Below are positions 14,084 through 21,937 of a stretch of 33,232 nucleotides of DNA, piece by piece. Origin of the DNA: a virus; the IMG/VR virus record IMGVR_UViG_3300035182_000755, positions 1 through 33,232 of that record; one strand, 5' to 3'. Numbering within the stretch: the first letter of the stretch is position 1; each line of letters opens with the position of its first letter. Under the pieces are notes generated by a model. That model was given only the letters and a program-made list of their open reading frames with translations, did no database searches and was not told the DNA's origin. The position numbers and the translations under genes were made by a program.

Positions 14084-15385
14084 TCATACCGAGATCCTGC
14101 ACTGAGCGTCAGCGGCCTCGATGCGTCGGCGAGCGATTTCGACGTACTCGGCCTCGCGCTCGATGCCGATGAAGGCGCGGGACTCCTCAACGCAAGCGAC
14201 GCCCGTAGTGCCACTGCCCATGAACGGGTCGAGCACCACGTCTCCGGGCCGTGCCACGAGCTTGACCAGCCAGCGCATGAGGGCGATGGGTTTGACGGTT
14301 GGGTGATGATTGGCTCGCGGGCGCGGCTTGATCTCTATTGGCGCGCTTGTGTACGGATGCACTCCATAGGCCCGGTCGCCCAGTGCGACCGACTGCACGA
14401 CTATCTGCGGCATCCCCTCCAGCCCCGCGTCTCTTTCCTTCCGGCTCGCCTTGGCGCAGTAGAAGAAGCGTGATGCGCCGCCGCCCTGCCCGTACCCGAC
14501 GTCCCGCGTGTCCTTCTTCCGCGCCCCAAGAATCCGGTTCGCTATCTCGCCTCCATTCCGGTTATGGCCCACATGGAAGCCATCGCGCTGCATTCCAGAC
14601 TGCGCGTCAAGAAACGCCGCCGCCTCTTCGTCCAGAACGAGGTTCGCAGGCCAGCGACCGGAAGGGGACGACTTGGCGATGCCGTCACCTATCAGGATTT
14701 TCTTCCCGCTGCCGCTGCCATAGTTGCCCCCGCGCATATCGTCCCGCATACCACGGCGCTCCCACGGCTCGCCCCCGGCGACCCGACACTCCTCAATCCC
14801 CAGCGCCCTCTTCCGACCCGGCTTGCGGGCGAGGATGATTGGCTCCCATGCGGGCTTGAGGTTGGCATCCCCCTTTGGAAACCCGGTTCCGTACAGCCAC
14901 ATGATCGTGTCGCGTATCTCAAACCCGGCGTCCTCCAGAGCGCAGGCTAGTCGGTGCCAAGTGCGTGTGCCGCCAAATGCGAGCAGATAGTGGCTGGGCT
15001 TAAGGACGCGGAGGGCTTCTGTGGCCCACGCCTGATGCCACTCCTGCATCATGGCGGCGCGGTGGGCGTTACGGCTGTGGTACGCCTCGCCCTTCACGCG
15101 CCATTCGGGAGACTCGCAGTTGCACTTGTTCGCGCCGCGCATCCTGCCTCCGCAGACGGCGCAGGTAGCGTTCGCCGTTTCGCCGCCGTAACTTACCCAC
15201 TCCGTCGCTCGGTCGCCGAGGCCGCACTTGCTCATTCCGCCACCGTCGCGCCAGTCCAGCTTGTCCCACGACATGCCCATGAACTCAAGTCCATACGGCG
15301 GGTCCGTCACGACCGCGTCCACCGATCCTGCCTCCATCCCGGCCATGACCTCGAGACAGTCGCCGTGATGCAGGGTGAAGCTCAT
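14084..15385 (-). CDS. Beta-class DNA N4/N6 methyltransferase
   Basis: A 433-residue amino-methyltransferase. The catalytic DPPY motif (VVTDPPYGL, residues 25-33) comes first and the SAM-binding 'VVLDPFMGSGTTGVA' motif near the C-terminus, the beta-class order. 'HHPTVKPIALMRWL' is also diagnostic. A large insert between them holds a Cys cluster (CAVCGGR...CNCES) and a Gly/Arg-rich region, probably involved in target recognition. The product is N6-methyladenine or N4-methylcytosine; the sequence does not decide. Start ATG 15385 overlaps the lysin stop as ATGA. It lies inside the lysis region, an unusual place for a methylase. Confidence 0.93.
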   Translation of the reverse strand: MSFTLHHGDCLEVMAGMEAGSVDAVVTDPPYGLEFMGMSWDKLDWRDGGGMSKCGLGDRATEWVSYGGETANATCAVCGGRMRGANKCNCESPEWRVKGEAYHSRNAHRAAMMQEWHQAWATEALRVLKPSHYLLAFGGTRTWHRLACALEDAGFEIRDTIMWLYGTGFPKGDANLKPAWEPIILARKPGRKRALGIEECRVAGGEPWERRGMRDDMRGGNYGSGSGKKILIGDGIAKSSPSGRWPANLVLDEEAAAFLDAQSGMQRDGFHVGHNRNGGEIANRILGARKKDTRDVGYGQGGGASRFFYCAKASRKERDAGLEGMPQIVVQSVALGDRAYGVHPYTSAPIEIKPRPRANHHPTVKPIALMRWLVKLVARPGDVVLDPFMGSGTTGVACVEESRAFIGIEREAEYVEIARRRIEAADAQCRISV

Positions 15386-16050
15386 AGCGACCACGCCGGA
15401 TAAGGCGAGTCGTGCTGCACGTCGTGGAAGATGTGCCAGGCGGTGCGGCATTGATTGAGCGGGTCACTCATCCACGCAGCACCGCACGGCCACCAGCAGC
15501 CAGCCAGTTGGTACAGGCCGTAGCAGCCGGAGCCCTGATGATTCCAGACGTGCGGCGACCCGCTCGACTCGCGCATCACAATCGGCACCATCACGCGGAT
15601 GCCGTACTCGCTCCAGCCGGCGTAGCGCATCGCGGGGACCCATCGTGCCGCCCCGCTCCCGCCGGGATGGCGCAGCTTCGCGATGCCCTCCTTCGTCTTC
15701 GCCCGCCAGCCGTTCGCCTGCGCCCTCCATCGCCGCGATGCCCGCGTCCACGCCGCCTCGCTCTGGAGCCGCCTGGGCGCAGGAGAGACGCGGACGGGCA
15801 GTGAGTCGCCGAAACACCTGCGGACGCGGGAAAGTGCATTCCGCGCCCTCTCAGCGCGGCGGCGATTGGCAAGGGCGGAGTGCACGGTCGCCGAGGAGGC
15901 GGGAGCAGGTGGGGGCGACGCGCTCGGCGTGGCCGCCGGAGCCGGAGAGGCCGGCGAAGCGCCGGCGAGCGCAGCGAGCGCCAGCGCGGCCACGGCCACG
16001 ATCAGGCCAATGGTGAGCAGCACGATCGCCAGGGTCAATGAGATCCTCAC
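15382..16050 (-). CDS. Membrane-anchored transglycosylase/lysozyme-like protein
   Basis: A 222-residue protein. Residues 1-30 form an uncleaved or signal-type membrane helix, residues 31-55 an Ala/Pro/Ser linker, residues 56-135 a basic helical region, and residues 136-222 a lysozyme-like fold: 'WSEYGIRVMVPIVMRESSGSP' with likely catalytic Glu161, 'GSGCYGLYQL', and 'DPLNQCRTAWHIF', typical of SLT or Rpf-like glycosidases. It should cleave cell-wall glycan. The GTG at 16050 has GGGAGG six bases upstream, better than the open frame from 16134. It may be a second lysin or a virion-associated exolysin. Confidence 0.8.
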   Translation of the reverse strand: MRISLTLAIVLLTIGLIVAVAALALAALAGASPASPAPAATPSASPPPAPASSATVHSALANRRRAERARNALSRVRRCFGDSLPVRVSPAPRRLQSEAAWTRASRRWRAQANGWRAKTKEGIAKLRHPGGSGAARWVPAMRYAGWSEYGIRVMVPIVMRESSGSPHVWNHQGSGCYGLYQLAGCWWPCGAAWMSDPLNQCRTAWHIFHDVQHDSPYPAWSL

Positions 16051-16137
16051 GGGAATCCTCCCGGTGAGCTCGCGGCTACGCGACCGGACCCGGCCGCGCC
16101 CGCCTGATGCTCGGAATGGTATGGGCCGCGTCACCCG

Positions 16138-16479
16138 TCACTCGCAGATGAGCGTCCCGCCTTCCTCGATCGGGCGCTCCGTGACGGCTGCGACGCGGAC
16201 CAGGACCTTATACGAGCCCGGCTCGAGCCGCACGGCGCCGGACTGCGTGACGGAGTTGGCGACGAGGCAGAGCGCGTCATAGCCGTCGGCTAGGGGGTCG
16301 GCGTCCCAGGTGGCGGCGTTGTACGTCGCCTCAGATTCCGATGCGCCAGGCGCGACGAAGGCGAGCTCCACCGTCCCCCCGGTCGGGTCATAGCGCGCGC
16401 CGCTGCGCTTGGGCGGCCGGATGCGCACGCGCACGTACTTCCATGCGCCGCGCTTCAGCCTCAGGGTATTCACGGTCAT
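16138..16479 (-). CDS. Hypothetical virion or tail protein
   Basis: A 113-residue, beta-rich protein ('TVELAFVAPGASESEATYNAATWD' and 'LEPGSYKVLVRVAAVTERP'). The pattern resembles small tail-associated Ig-like domains that are common after tail fibre genes. ATG 16479 overlaps the stop of the repeat protein as ATGA; the frame is open upstream to 16878 but would run through that gene. Confident it is a gene, unsure about function. Confidence 0.68.
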   Translation of the reverse strand: MTVNTLRLKRGAWKYVRVRIRPPKRSGARYDPTGGTVELAFVAPGASESEATYNAATWDADPLADGYDALCLVANSVTQSGAVRLEPGSYKVLVRVAAVTERPIEEGGTLICE

Positions 16480-17657
16480 GGCCCGTCCTCCAGTGCATAG
16501 GCGCGGACGCTCCAGTCGTCCCCGCGGCTTGTCTTCCATGCATCGCCCGGCAGGTGGCACGTCCAGGTCTGCACGAGACCTTCGACGCTCCAGGTGATGC
16601 CGCTGATCTTCCGCGTTACCGAGCCGGTGGCGAACGCCGCGCTCACGCTCTGACTGACGAGCGCCAGCTCCCACGTCGCGTGCGTGACGGTCGCGGTCGC
16701 GGCCACCGCCGACTTCGCTTCGCCGGTATAGTTCAGCTCCAGCGTCCGATGCACCGCCGCCGTGACGACGACGGCAGACGTGGCCTCGCTGGCAAGCATG
16801 AGCTCCCACGTCGCATGGGCCACAGATCCGGCGGCGGCTACGGTGCTCTGCGCCTCCGATGTGAGGGCGAGATCCCACGTCGCATCAACCTTGCCGGCCG
16901 CGGCGGAGACCGCGCTCTTCGTCTCGCTGGCAAGCGCAAACTCCCACGTGGCGTGGGTGACGGATCCACTGGCCGCTACCGCGCTCTTCGCCTCGCTCGC
17001 AAAGGCGAGTTCGTGCGTCTGCGCGCCCTGCTTCTGCCCGGTCGCCGCGACCGCAGATGCCGCCTCGGACGCCAGCGCCAGCTCCCACGTCGCGTGCATG
17101 ACGCCGCCGGTGGCGGCCACCGCGCTGACGGACTCGCTGGCAAGCGCGAGCTCCCACGTGGCGTGGGTGACGGAACCTGTAGCGCTGGCCGCGGACTTGG
17201 CTTCGCCGGTGAGGGCCAGCTCCCAGACCGCGTGAGTGACGCTGCCCGTCGTTGCGACGGCGGACTTGGCCTCGCTCGCTAGTGCCAGTTCCCACGTGGC
17301 CCGCGTGACAGAGCCGGTCGCCACTATGGCGCTCTTGGCCTCGCTGGCGAGCGCGAGTTCCCATACGGCATGAGTGACGCCGCCCGTCGCCGTGACGGAA
17401 GACTCAGACTCACTCGCGAAGGCCAGGTCCCATACTGCCTGCGCGACGGAGCCGGTAGCCGCTACGGCGCTCCCCGCCTCGCTCGCAAGCGCGAGCTCCC
17501 ACGTGGCGTGCGTGACGGCGCCCGTGGCGGAGACTGCGGACTTGGACTCGCTCGCGAGGGCAAGCTCCCATGTGGTGGGCGCGGCGGATCCGCCCAGGCC
17601 CCAAGTGACGAGAAGATCGCTGCTGTCGCCGAGCCCGCGTGTGACGATGACGGACAC
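16476..17657 (-). CDS. Tail fibre-like protein made of 23-residue Trp repeats
   Basis: A 393-residue protein. From about residue 29 to 345 it is built of fourteen tandem copies of a 23-residue unit, close to 'TWELALASEAKSAVAATG' plus 'SVTHA'. A different C-terminal domain with several Trp follows (residues 346-393). Repeats with W-x-(V/L)-x-A spacing are known from minor tail proteins of actinobacterial phages, where they likely form extended beta stalks. One unit near the middle has 24 residues and lacks Trp. Start is GTG 17657, directly after the previous stop. Role in host contact is inference. Confidence 0.8.
   Translation of the reverse strand: MSVIVTRGLGDSSDLLVTWGLGGSAAPTTWELALASESKSAVSATGAVTHATWELALASEAGSAVAATGSVAQAVWDLAFASESESSVTATGGVTHAVWELALASEAKSAIVATGSVTRATWELALASEAKSAVATTGSVTHAVWELALTGEAKSAASATGSVTHATWELALASESVSAVAATGGVMHATWELALASEAASAVAATGQKQGAQTHELAFASEAKSAVAASGSVTHATWEFALASETKSAVSAAAGKVDATWDLALTSEAQSTVAAAGSVAHATWELMLASEATSAVVVTAAVHRTLELNYTGEAKSAVAATATVTHATWELALVSQSVSAAFATGSVTRKISGITWSVEGLVQTWTCHLPGDAWKTSRGDDWSVRAYALEDGP
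16620..17575 (-). repeat. 69-bp tandem repeats in tail fibre-like gene
   Basis: About fourteen diverged 69-bp units encode the 23-residue repeats. Conserved stretches such as GAGCTCCCACGTCGCGTG (plus strand) recur at regular spacing. Divergence is mostly synonymous or conservative, so the repeats look old and selected rather than a recent expansion. Confidence 0.85.
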
Positions 17658-18263
17658 TTACGCCAGCCTGTTCCGCCTATTGGCCCCAGTGCCGTCAAAC
17701 TGCGTCGTCCCGGCCGCGTCCTTGTAGAGGTTCGCGGTCATGAGCACGTCCGTGCCGTTGTCGTCGTAGACGGTCATAACGCCGGTTGAAGGGTCGGTCA
17801 CCGTCTTGTTCCGCAGCAGCTTGATTGCCGTTGCCAGAACGGTGCCGAGCTCTGTGGGCAGAGCTCGCACCGCGTCATCGAGCACCGCAGAATCAAGCCG
17901 GTTCTGCCGATTCGCGCCAGTGCCATCGAACGGCGTCGTCCCGGCCACGTCCTTATACAGCGTCCCCGAGCAGAGCGTGGTGGCGTTGTCATCGTCATAG
18001 ACCGTCTTCGCGCCCGTCGAGGGGTCGGTCACCGTCTTGTTCCGCAGAAGCTTCAGGAGAGCCAGGAGGGCGGGCCTTGACACGCCGGTCGGGTCGACGA
18101 CATTGGCGGCCCAGGTCCAGACGTGCCACTGGGCTATGCTGAGCGTCCCCGTAAGCGCAAACGCCATCATCGGCGTCGAGTTCATCGTCTGCGGCGCAGA
18201 GAACGGCGTCGCCGGATAGGTGCAGTAGCCCTCTTGCGTGAGGACGGTTCCGAGATCAGCCAT
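17658..18263 (-). CDS. Minor tail protein with duplicated 54-residue module
   Basis: A 201-residue protein. Residues 71-124 and 148-201 are two copies of a 54-residue module 'KLLRNKTVTDPSTG...TVYDD...LYKDAAGTT...FDGTGANR.NRL', separated by a 23-residue linker. The module occurs at the C-termini of many phage tail proteins, so this gene belongs to the tail tip or fibre set. The N-terminal 65 residues are unrelated, ending in a Trp-containing strand. The ATG at 18263 overlaps the previous stop as TGATG. Two modules in tandem, with high identity also at DNA level, point to a recent duplication. Confidence 0.78.
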   Translation of the reverse strand: MADLGTVLTQEGYCTYPATPFSAPQTMNSTPMMAFALTGTLSIAQWHVWTWAANVVDPTGVSRPALLALLKLLRNKTVTDPSTGAKTVYDDDNATTLCSGTLYKDVAGTTPFDGTGANRQNRLDSAVLDDAVRALPTELGTVLATAIKLLRNKTVTDPSTGVMTVYDDNGTDVLMTANLYKDAAGTTQFDGTGANRRNRLA

Positions 18264-19204
18264 CAGACCGAGTTGTCGACGAAGAGGAGGCCAGCCGTAG
18301 TGCCGGCGCACATGCGCACATAGGTCTTGCCGCCGTAGCTGATGGTGTCGCCGTTGACGGCGGTAGCGAGTCGCGGCACGCAGATGATGTCCACGGGCAG
18401 CAAGGCACGCGGTATATATAGGGTCGAGGCGTTGCGCGAACTATAGAGAGGCTTGCGCCCTCCCAGAGGTCCAGGCTTATAGGCCCAATCGACGGTTGCG
18501 CCCGCGAGATTCGGCCACAGCGCCGTGCCCGAGGTTGACGGCATCGGGACGACTGCGAAGTTTCCCGTAGCTGCGGATGGCGCTCCTGGCTCGCGCGTCA
18601 TTGAGAACCCGGTCGTTGAGGCGGAGGCGTTGTTCGTAAGCGTAGTCCCAGTGGTGGCCCCGACGCCGAGGCAGACTGACGAATATGGCAAGTCAGTCGT
18701 ATTTAGCAGGTTGTCACACATGCCCGCAAAGATCCCGTAATCGGTTGAACTGACGCGAGTGGCGACGACGATGCGCTTAGCCGAGACGCTGACCCAATAG
18801 GTGAAGCCCCCCGTGTCGATCGTGAGAGGTGATTGGTAGGCCGTCGCCGAGTCGGGAAGGACTCCGGTTGCGTCGGTCACGGTATTGTCGGAGGTGCTCA
18901 CAGTGATGCTGGCGCCAGATGCGGGAGCGTACTTCTGCAACTTGTGGTTGACAGAGTCGTATGCCTCGCAGATCGCAAAGGTGATAGTCGTCGCGCCAGC
19001 CGCACTAGCGTAAGCAACGACGTAGAAGTCCACGCCGCCGTTCTGGGCTGCGGCACTCTTCCACACCTTCGCCGTCTTGCCGCTGCTCGACCAGGTCTCA
19101 ACGAGGGACCAGCCGGATACCGCCGTGATGAGCCCGCTGAGGGTGCCGAGGAACGTGGTCGCGCAGTTTGAGTCCGACCCCTGCGTGTTCGTGGTATAGG
19201 ACAT
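18263..19204 (-). CDS. Virion structural (tail tip/fibre) protein
   Basis: A 313-residue, Ser/Thr/Ala-rich, beta-strand-rich protein with few charged residues, typical of phage fibre or spike domains. The layout (an N-terminal 'SGWSLVETWSSSGKTAKVWKSAAAQNGGVDFYVVAYAS' block, then a central 'TYWVSVSAKRIVVATRVSSTDYG' block) resembles proteins from environmental siphoviruses that I cannot name. The C-terminal 'PVDIICVPRLATAVNGDTISYGGKTYVRMCAG' could be a small capping domain. AGGGAG precedes ATG 19204. It lies between two other tail genes. Confidence 0.72.
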   Translation of the reverse strand: MSYTTNTQGSDSNCATTFLGTLSGLITAVSGWSLVETWSSSGKTAKVWKSAAAQNGGVDFYVVAYASAAGATTITFAICEAYDSVNHKLQKYAPASGASITVSTSDNTVTDATGVLPDSATAYQSPLTIDTGGFTYWVSVSAKRIVVATRVSSTDYGIFAGMCDNLLNTTDLPYSSVCLGVGATTGTTLTNNASASTTGFSMTREPGAPSAATGNFAVVPMPSTSGTALWPNLAGATVDWAYKPGPLGGRKPLYSSRNASTLYIPRALLPVDIICVPRLATAVNGDTISYGGKTYVRMCAGTTAGLLFVDNSV

Positions 19205-19219
19205 GCTACGTCTCCCTTC

Positions 19220-20113
19220 TCAGTTCGACTCGTCGAGACTGATGGAGATGTCACCAGCAGCGATGGAGAAGATGTCCCCGACGTCGATCTCGACGTCGTT
19301 CGGAAGCTGCTTGATAGCGTAGTAGTGACCGATGGGCCCAGAGGCGGTGTCCACGAGAGCGACGTAGCGGCAGATGCCCCAAGCAATCCCTGCGGCACTC
19401 CACGAGTTCACAGCGGCAGCATTGCTGATCTTGTAGCCGGTGCCACTCACGGCGGCGGCGTTCCAGAACGTTGAGGACGTGATGGCAGGGCGGGAGTAGT
19501 TGGTGCCCGATGTGGAGACCTCGGTCCCATTCGCGCCTGTCATCAGGTTGATGGCCGTGGCCGACGTATAGACGGCCAGGTAGGCCGTAGCCGGAACGCG
19601 GTTGGCCGACTGGTCAGCGATGAGCAGGTGCTGGAGCATGGCCGTCTTGGCCTCTGTGCTGATGCCAGCTAGCGTTGTGACATCGAGCTTGAGCTGAAGC
19701 GCAGCTGCCGCGAAGCGCGCCGTGTCGCCAGTTGACGGGTCACGCGGCGTGGTCAGCGCGCCTCCCCAGAGCAGGTCGCTGCCGCTGGCGTTGCCGTCGA
19801 AGAGCGCCGCGCCGTTGATCGCTGGCCAGTCCGAGCCGACGGACCACGAGAAGGCGGATGTCAGCTTGTTCTGGCCGACCATGCCGTTGCCGGACGCGAT
19901 GACCTCCCAATTGGTCGAGCCGCGCGCGGCGAGCTGGCCATACTGGACGTAGCCGGTTCCTACCATCTCGGTCCCGCCAGTCGGCGGATTCGACTCAAAA
20001 TCGGTCGGGTTCGTCGAGTAGAGGCGAATGTAGGGGTCGGCACCCGTCCACGTCGCCCTGCGGAAGTACCAGTCGAGCAGCTGCTGCTCTGCGTAGTTGC
20101 TCATTCCTGCCAT
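19220..20113 (-). CDS. Tail protein with two related domains
   Basis: A 297-residue protein containing two copies of a fold: residues 5-150 ('AEQQLLDWYFR...PYIRLYSTNP...GTEMVGTGYVQYGQL') and residues 155-297 ('AKTAMLQHLLI...AYLAVYTSA...GTEVSTSGTNYSRP'). Each begins with a helix, then a Tyr-rich strand and a 'GTE(M/V)...Y' turn, as in short phage tail proteins that carry one such domain ('LYTSNPT' type). Here the two are fused or duplicated. AAGGAG precedes ATG 20113. Probably part of the tail tip or fibre assembly; precise role unknown. Confidence 0.75.
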   Translation of the reverse strand: MAGMSNYAEQQLLDWYFRRATWTGADPYIRLYSTNPTDFESNPPTGGTEMVGTGYVQYGQLAARGSTNWEVIASGNGMVGQNKLTSAFSWSVGSDWPAINGAALFDGNASGSDLLWGGALTTPRDPSTGDTARFAAAALQLKLDVTTLAGISTEAKTAMLQHLLIADQSANRVPATAYLAVYTSATAINLMTGANGTEVSTSGTNYSRPAITSSTFWNAAAVSGTGYKISNAAAVNSWSAAGIAWGICRYVALVDTASGPIGHYYAIKQLPNDVEIDVGDIFSIAAGDISISLDESN

Positions 20114-20136
20114 GGGTCAGCTCCTTGTCTGGCGGG

Positions 20137-20781
20137 CTACGAGGCCCTGCCGATAACGGTGACTTCCGAGCGGTGGCGCCGGGTACGTGCGACCATGCCG
20201 CCGTTGCTGTTCTGGCCGACCGGCGAGGTGTTGCCGCCGATGCAGAGGAGGTAGTTGCCGTCGCGCCCGGTCACGATCTCAATGTGCTCCGATTGCCAGA
20301 GAGTGACGAGGTCGCCGGGACGGGCGTGCTCGAACGTGACCCTCTGCCAGCCGCCGCCGCCGACCATGATCATGTTCGTCCAACTGGGCACGTAGGCGGG
20401 TGTCGGCGCGACTTGCCCCTTGTAACCAGCCTGCCGCAGTACCCAGCGGACGAACGAGGCGCACCAGGGCGCATGGTAGGCCCCGGTGCTTGACTGGTAG
20501 ACGCGCACTCGCGGCCCGTCGTTGCTCCCCGGCGGGTGCTCGGTCGTGCCGACTTCCCTGGCGGCCACGGCCACGATGCGCTCGCCGAGCGTCGGCGGGT
20601 TGAAGTGGCGCCAGAGCTCGGCCCTGTCAGTGGTCGCCTTGCCGTAGTGGCCGGACACTCGCCAAGCGAGCGTCCTTGCGCCCACGCCCCAGACATTCGA
20701 CTTCCACGCCACGCGCGGCACGGGGATGCCGTGCTCGATGGCATAGGACTTCATCTGCTCTTTCAGCTTCGGCACATTCAC
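20137..20781 (-). CDS. Endolysin with CHAP/NlpC-like amidase domain
   Basis: A 214-residue cell-wall hydrolase. The catalytic domain spans residues 65-190, with the nucleophile Cys107 in 'HAPWCASFVRWVLRQAGY' and His166 in 'GDLVTLWQSEHIEIVTG', plus the final 'LCIGGNTSP' strand. The N-terminal 60 residues form a separate, basic module that might bind the cell wall. The expected reaction is cleavage of peptidoglycan peptide or amide bonds at the end of infection. No signal peptide, so release needs a holin. GGGAGG precedes GTG 20781. Confidence 0.87.
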   Translation of the reverse strand: MNVPKLKEQMKSYAIEHGIPVPRVAWKSNVWGVGARTLAWRVSGHYGKATTDRAELWRHFNPPTLGERIVAVAAREVGTTEHPPGSNDGPRVRVYQSSTGAYHAPWCASFVRWVLRQAGYKGQVAPTPAYVPSWTNMIMVGGGGWQRVTFEHARPGDLVTLWQSEHIEIVTGRDGNYLLCIGGNTSPVGQNSNGGMVARTRRHRSEVTVIGRAS

Positions 20782-20802
20782 GGCTGCCTCCCGATAACGG
20801 CG

Positions 20803-20982
20803 TCAGGAACTGGGTTGCTCCTCTTCCTGGAGCCGCCCCCATCCGCGGCAGACCTCGCGGAAGGCGGCGCGGCTCATGTCGATCGCGTCGGCTCCGTGGT
20901 GGATGACGACGGCATGCTGGTCGGCCTCGACAAGTATCCGGCCGTCTCCGTAAATGGTGCGCGTCTCTTCGCCCATGCTCAT
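20803..20982 (-). CDS. Small hypothetical protein (59 residues)
   Basis: A 59-residue acidic protein with a beta-hairpin start ('TRTIYGDGRILVEADQHAVVIHHG') and a helical end. It is coupled to the HNH gene upstream by ATGA overlap at 20979-20982 and has GGGGG in its ribosome site. It might be a small regulator or inhibitor of the nuclease or lysin next to it; no direct evidence. Confidence 0.65.
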   Translation of the reverse strand: MSMGEETRTIYGDGRILVEADQHAVVIHHGADAIDMSRAAFREVCRGWGRLQEEEQPSS

Positions 20983-21410
20983 GCCCCCTGTTCTTTGCGC
21001 CGGCGACGGTCGAGCCTCGTCTTCCTACGATGACAGGTGACGCACTGCCAGCGCAGATTTTCTACAAGGTTCGTGCCTCCGTCACGCAGGGCCACGATGT
21101 GGTCGCACTCGGCTGCCTCGCGCGCGATCGGCGCTCCGCAGACCTCACAGTGCCCGGAGGCCCGTTTCCAGGCCAGTTCGCGATTCCGCAAATATGCCGG
21201 GTCGTAGTAGCCGACCCGCCAGGGCTGGCGCAGGAGACGTTCCTGCTCAGCCGAGTGCGCCGGGCAGTACTCCTCTCCTGCCTCCGTGCGCACGCCGCAG
21301 ATACGGCACGAGGATGCCCGGAAGCTGCCTGCGGGGCCGCATACCGGGCAGACGCCGCCGGCCGGGATTCTGGCGCCGCAGGATGGGCAAGGATGGGCGA
21401 ACAGGCTCAT
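20979..21410 (-). CDS. HNH endonuclease with zinc ribbons
   Basis: A 143-residue nuclease. Residues 8-55 hold several CxxC pairs (CPSCG, CPVCG, CRICG, CPAH), making one or two zinc ribbons. The HNH domain is at residues 85-135: 'HCEVCGAP', 'ECDHIVALRDGG', 'NLRWQCVTCHRRKT', with the metal-binding His/Asn/His pattern. Phage HNH proteins either aid terminase cutting or act as homing nucleases. Here it is far from terminase, next to an HTH/zinc gene. Start ATG 21410 overlaps the upstream stop as ATGA. Confidence 0.88.
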   Translation of the reverse strand: MSLFAHPCPSCGARIPAGGVCPVCGPAGSFRASSCRICGVRTEAGEEYCPAHSAEQERLLRQPWRVGYYDPAYLRNRELAWKRASGHCEVCGAPIAREAAECDHIVALRDGGTNLVENLRWQCVTCHRRKTRLDRRRRKEQGA

Positions 21411-21937
21411 GCGCCGGCCTCCATATCGAGGGCTTGCTTGGCTCGTTTGATCTGCTGTCGGGAGGTCCATAGCTCCTGCGTCGCCTCCGCTTCTGCGGCG
21501 AGGTCGGCCAGAGCGTCGCGGTGAGCGGCGGCCAGGCGCCGCAGATGGCAGGGACGGCAAAGGCCTGAAGATGCAACGGCGATCTCGCGGACGCCGCAGC
21601 CCGGGCAGAGGTCGGCGCCGGCGCCGAGTGCAATGCGCGCATCGAGCGCTTCTGCCGGAATCCGGCCGCTGACCACGCTCTCGCGTATCAGCCGGGAGAT
21701 GGACACGCCGCGGGGCTGGCCGAGGACCGCTCCACGGCGGCTCCCCGCGCGGCGCAGGGACACGCGCAGGCGGTAGGCCTGGCGCTCGACAGAGGCGACG
21801 GAGCGCCCAAGCTCCTCGGCTATGCAGCGAGCTCCCCGCTCTGCATTGCGCCTCAGATAGGAGACCTCTGTTCCCGACCATTCCATCCGCGCAAAGCATC
21901 CGTGAATCGTGGACTCAGGCCCGAACCGCCTTATCAC
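21407..21937 (-). CDS. HTH plus zinc-finger DNA-binding protein
   Basis: A 176-residue protein. After about 17 leader residues, 'MEWSGTEVSYLRRNAERGARCIAEELGRSVASVERQAYRLRVSLRR' reads as a Myb/SANT-like or homeodomain-like HTH, followed by a zinc ribbon (CPGCGVREIAVASSGLCRPCH) and a helical C-terminus. It likely binds DNA specifically. Start is set at GTG 21937, which overlaps the previous stop as GTGA; ATG 21886 is a good alternative. Coupling to the HNH gene suggests a two-gene unit: target recognition plus cleavage, or a late regulator. Confidence 0.72.
   Translation of the reverse strand: MIRRFGPESTIHGCFARMEWSGTEVSYLRRNAERGARCIAEELGRSVASVERQAYRLRVSLRRAGSRRGAVLGQPRGVSISRLIRESVVSGRIPAEALDARIALGAGADLCPGCGVREIAVASSGLCRPCHLRRLAAAHRDALADLAAEAEATQELWTSRQQIKRAKQALDMEAGA

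Noticed and set aside
16620-17575. Possible CRISPR array
   Set aside because: The 69-bp units lack distinct spacers, are diverged and in frame, and encode a repeat protein.
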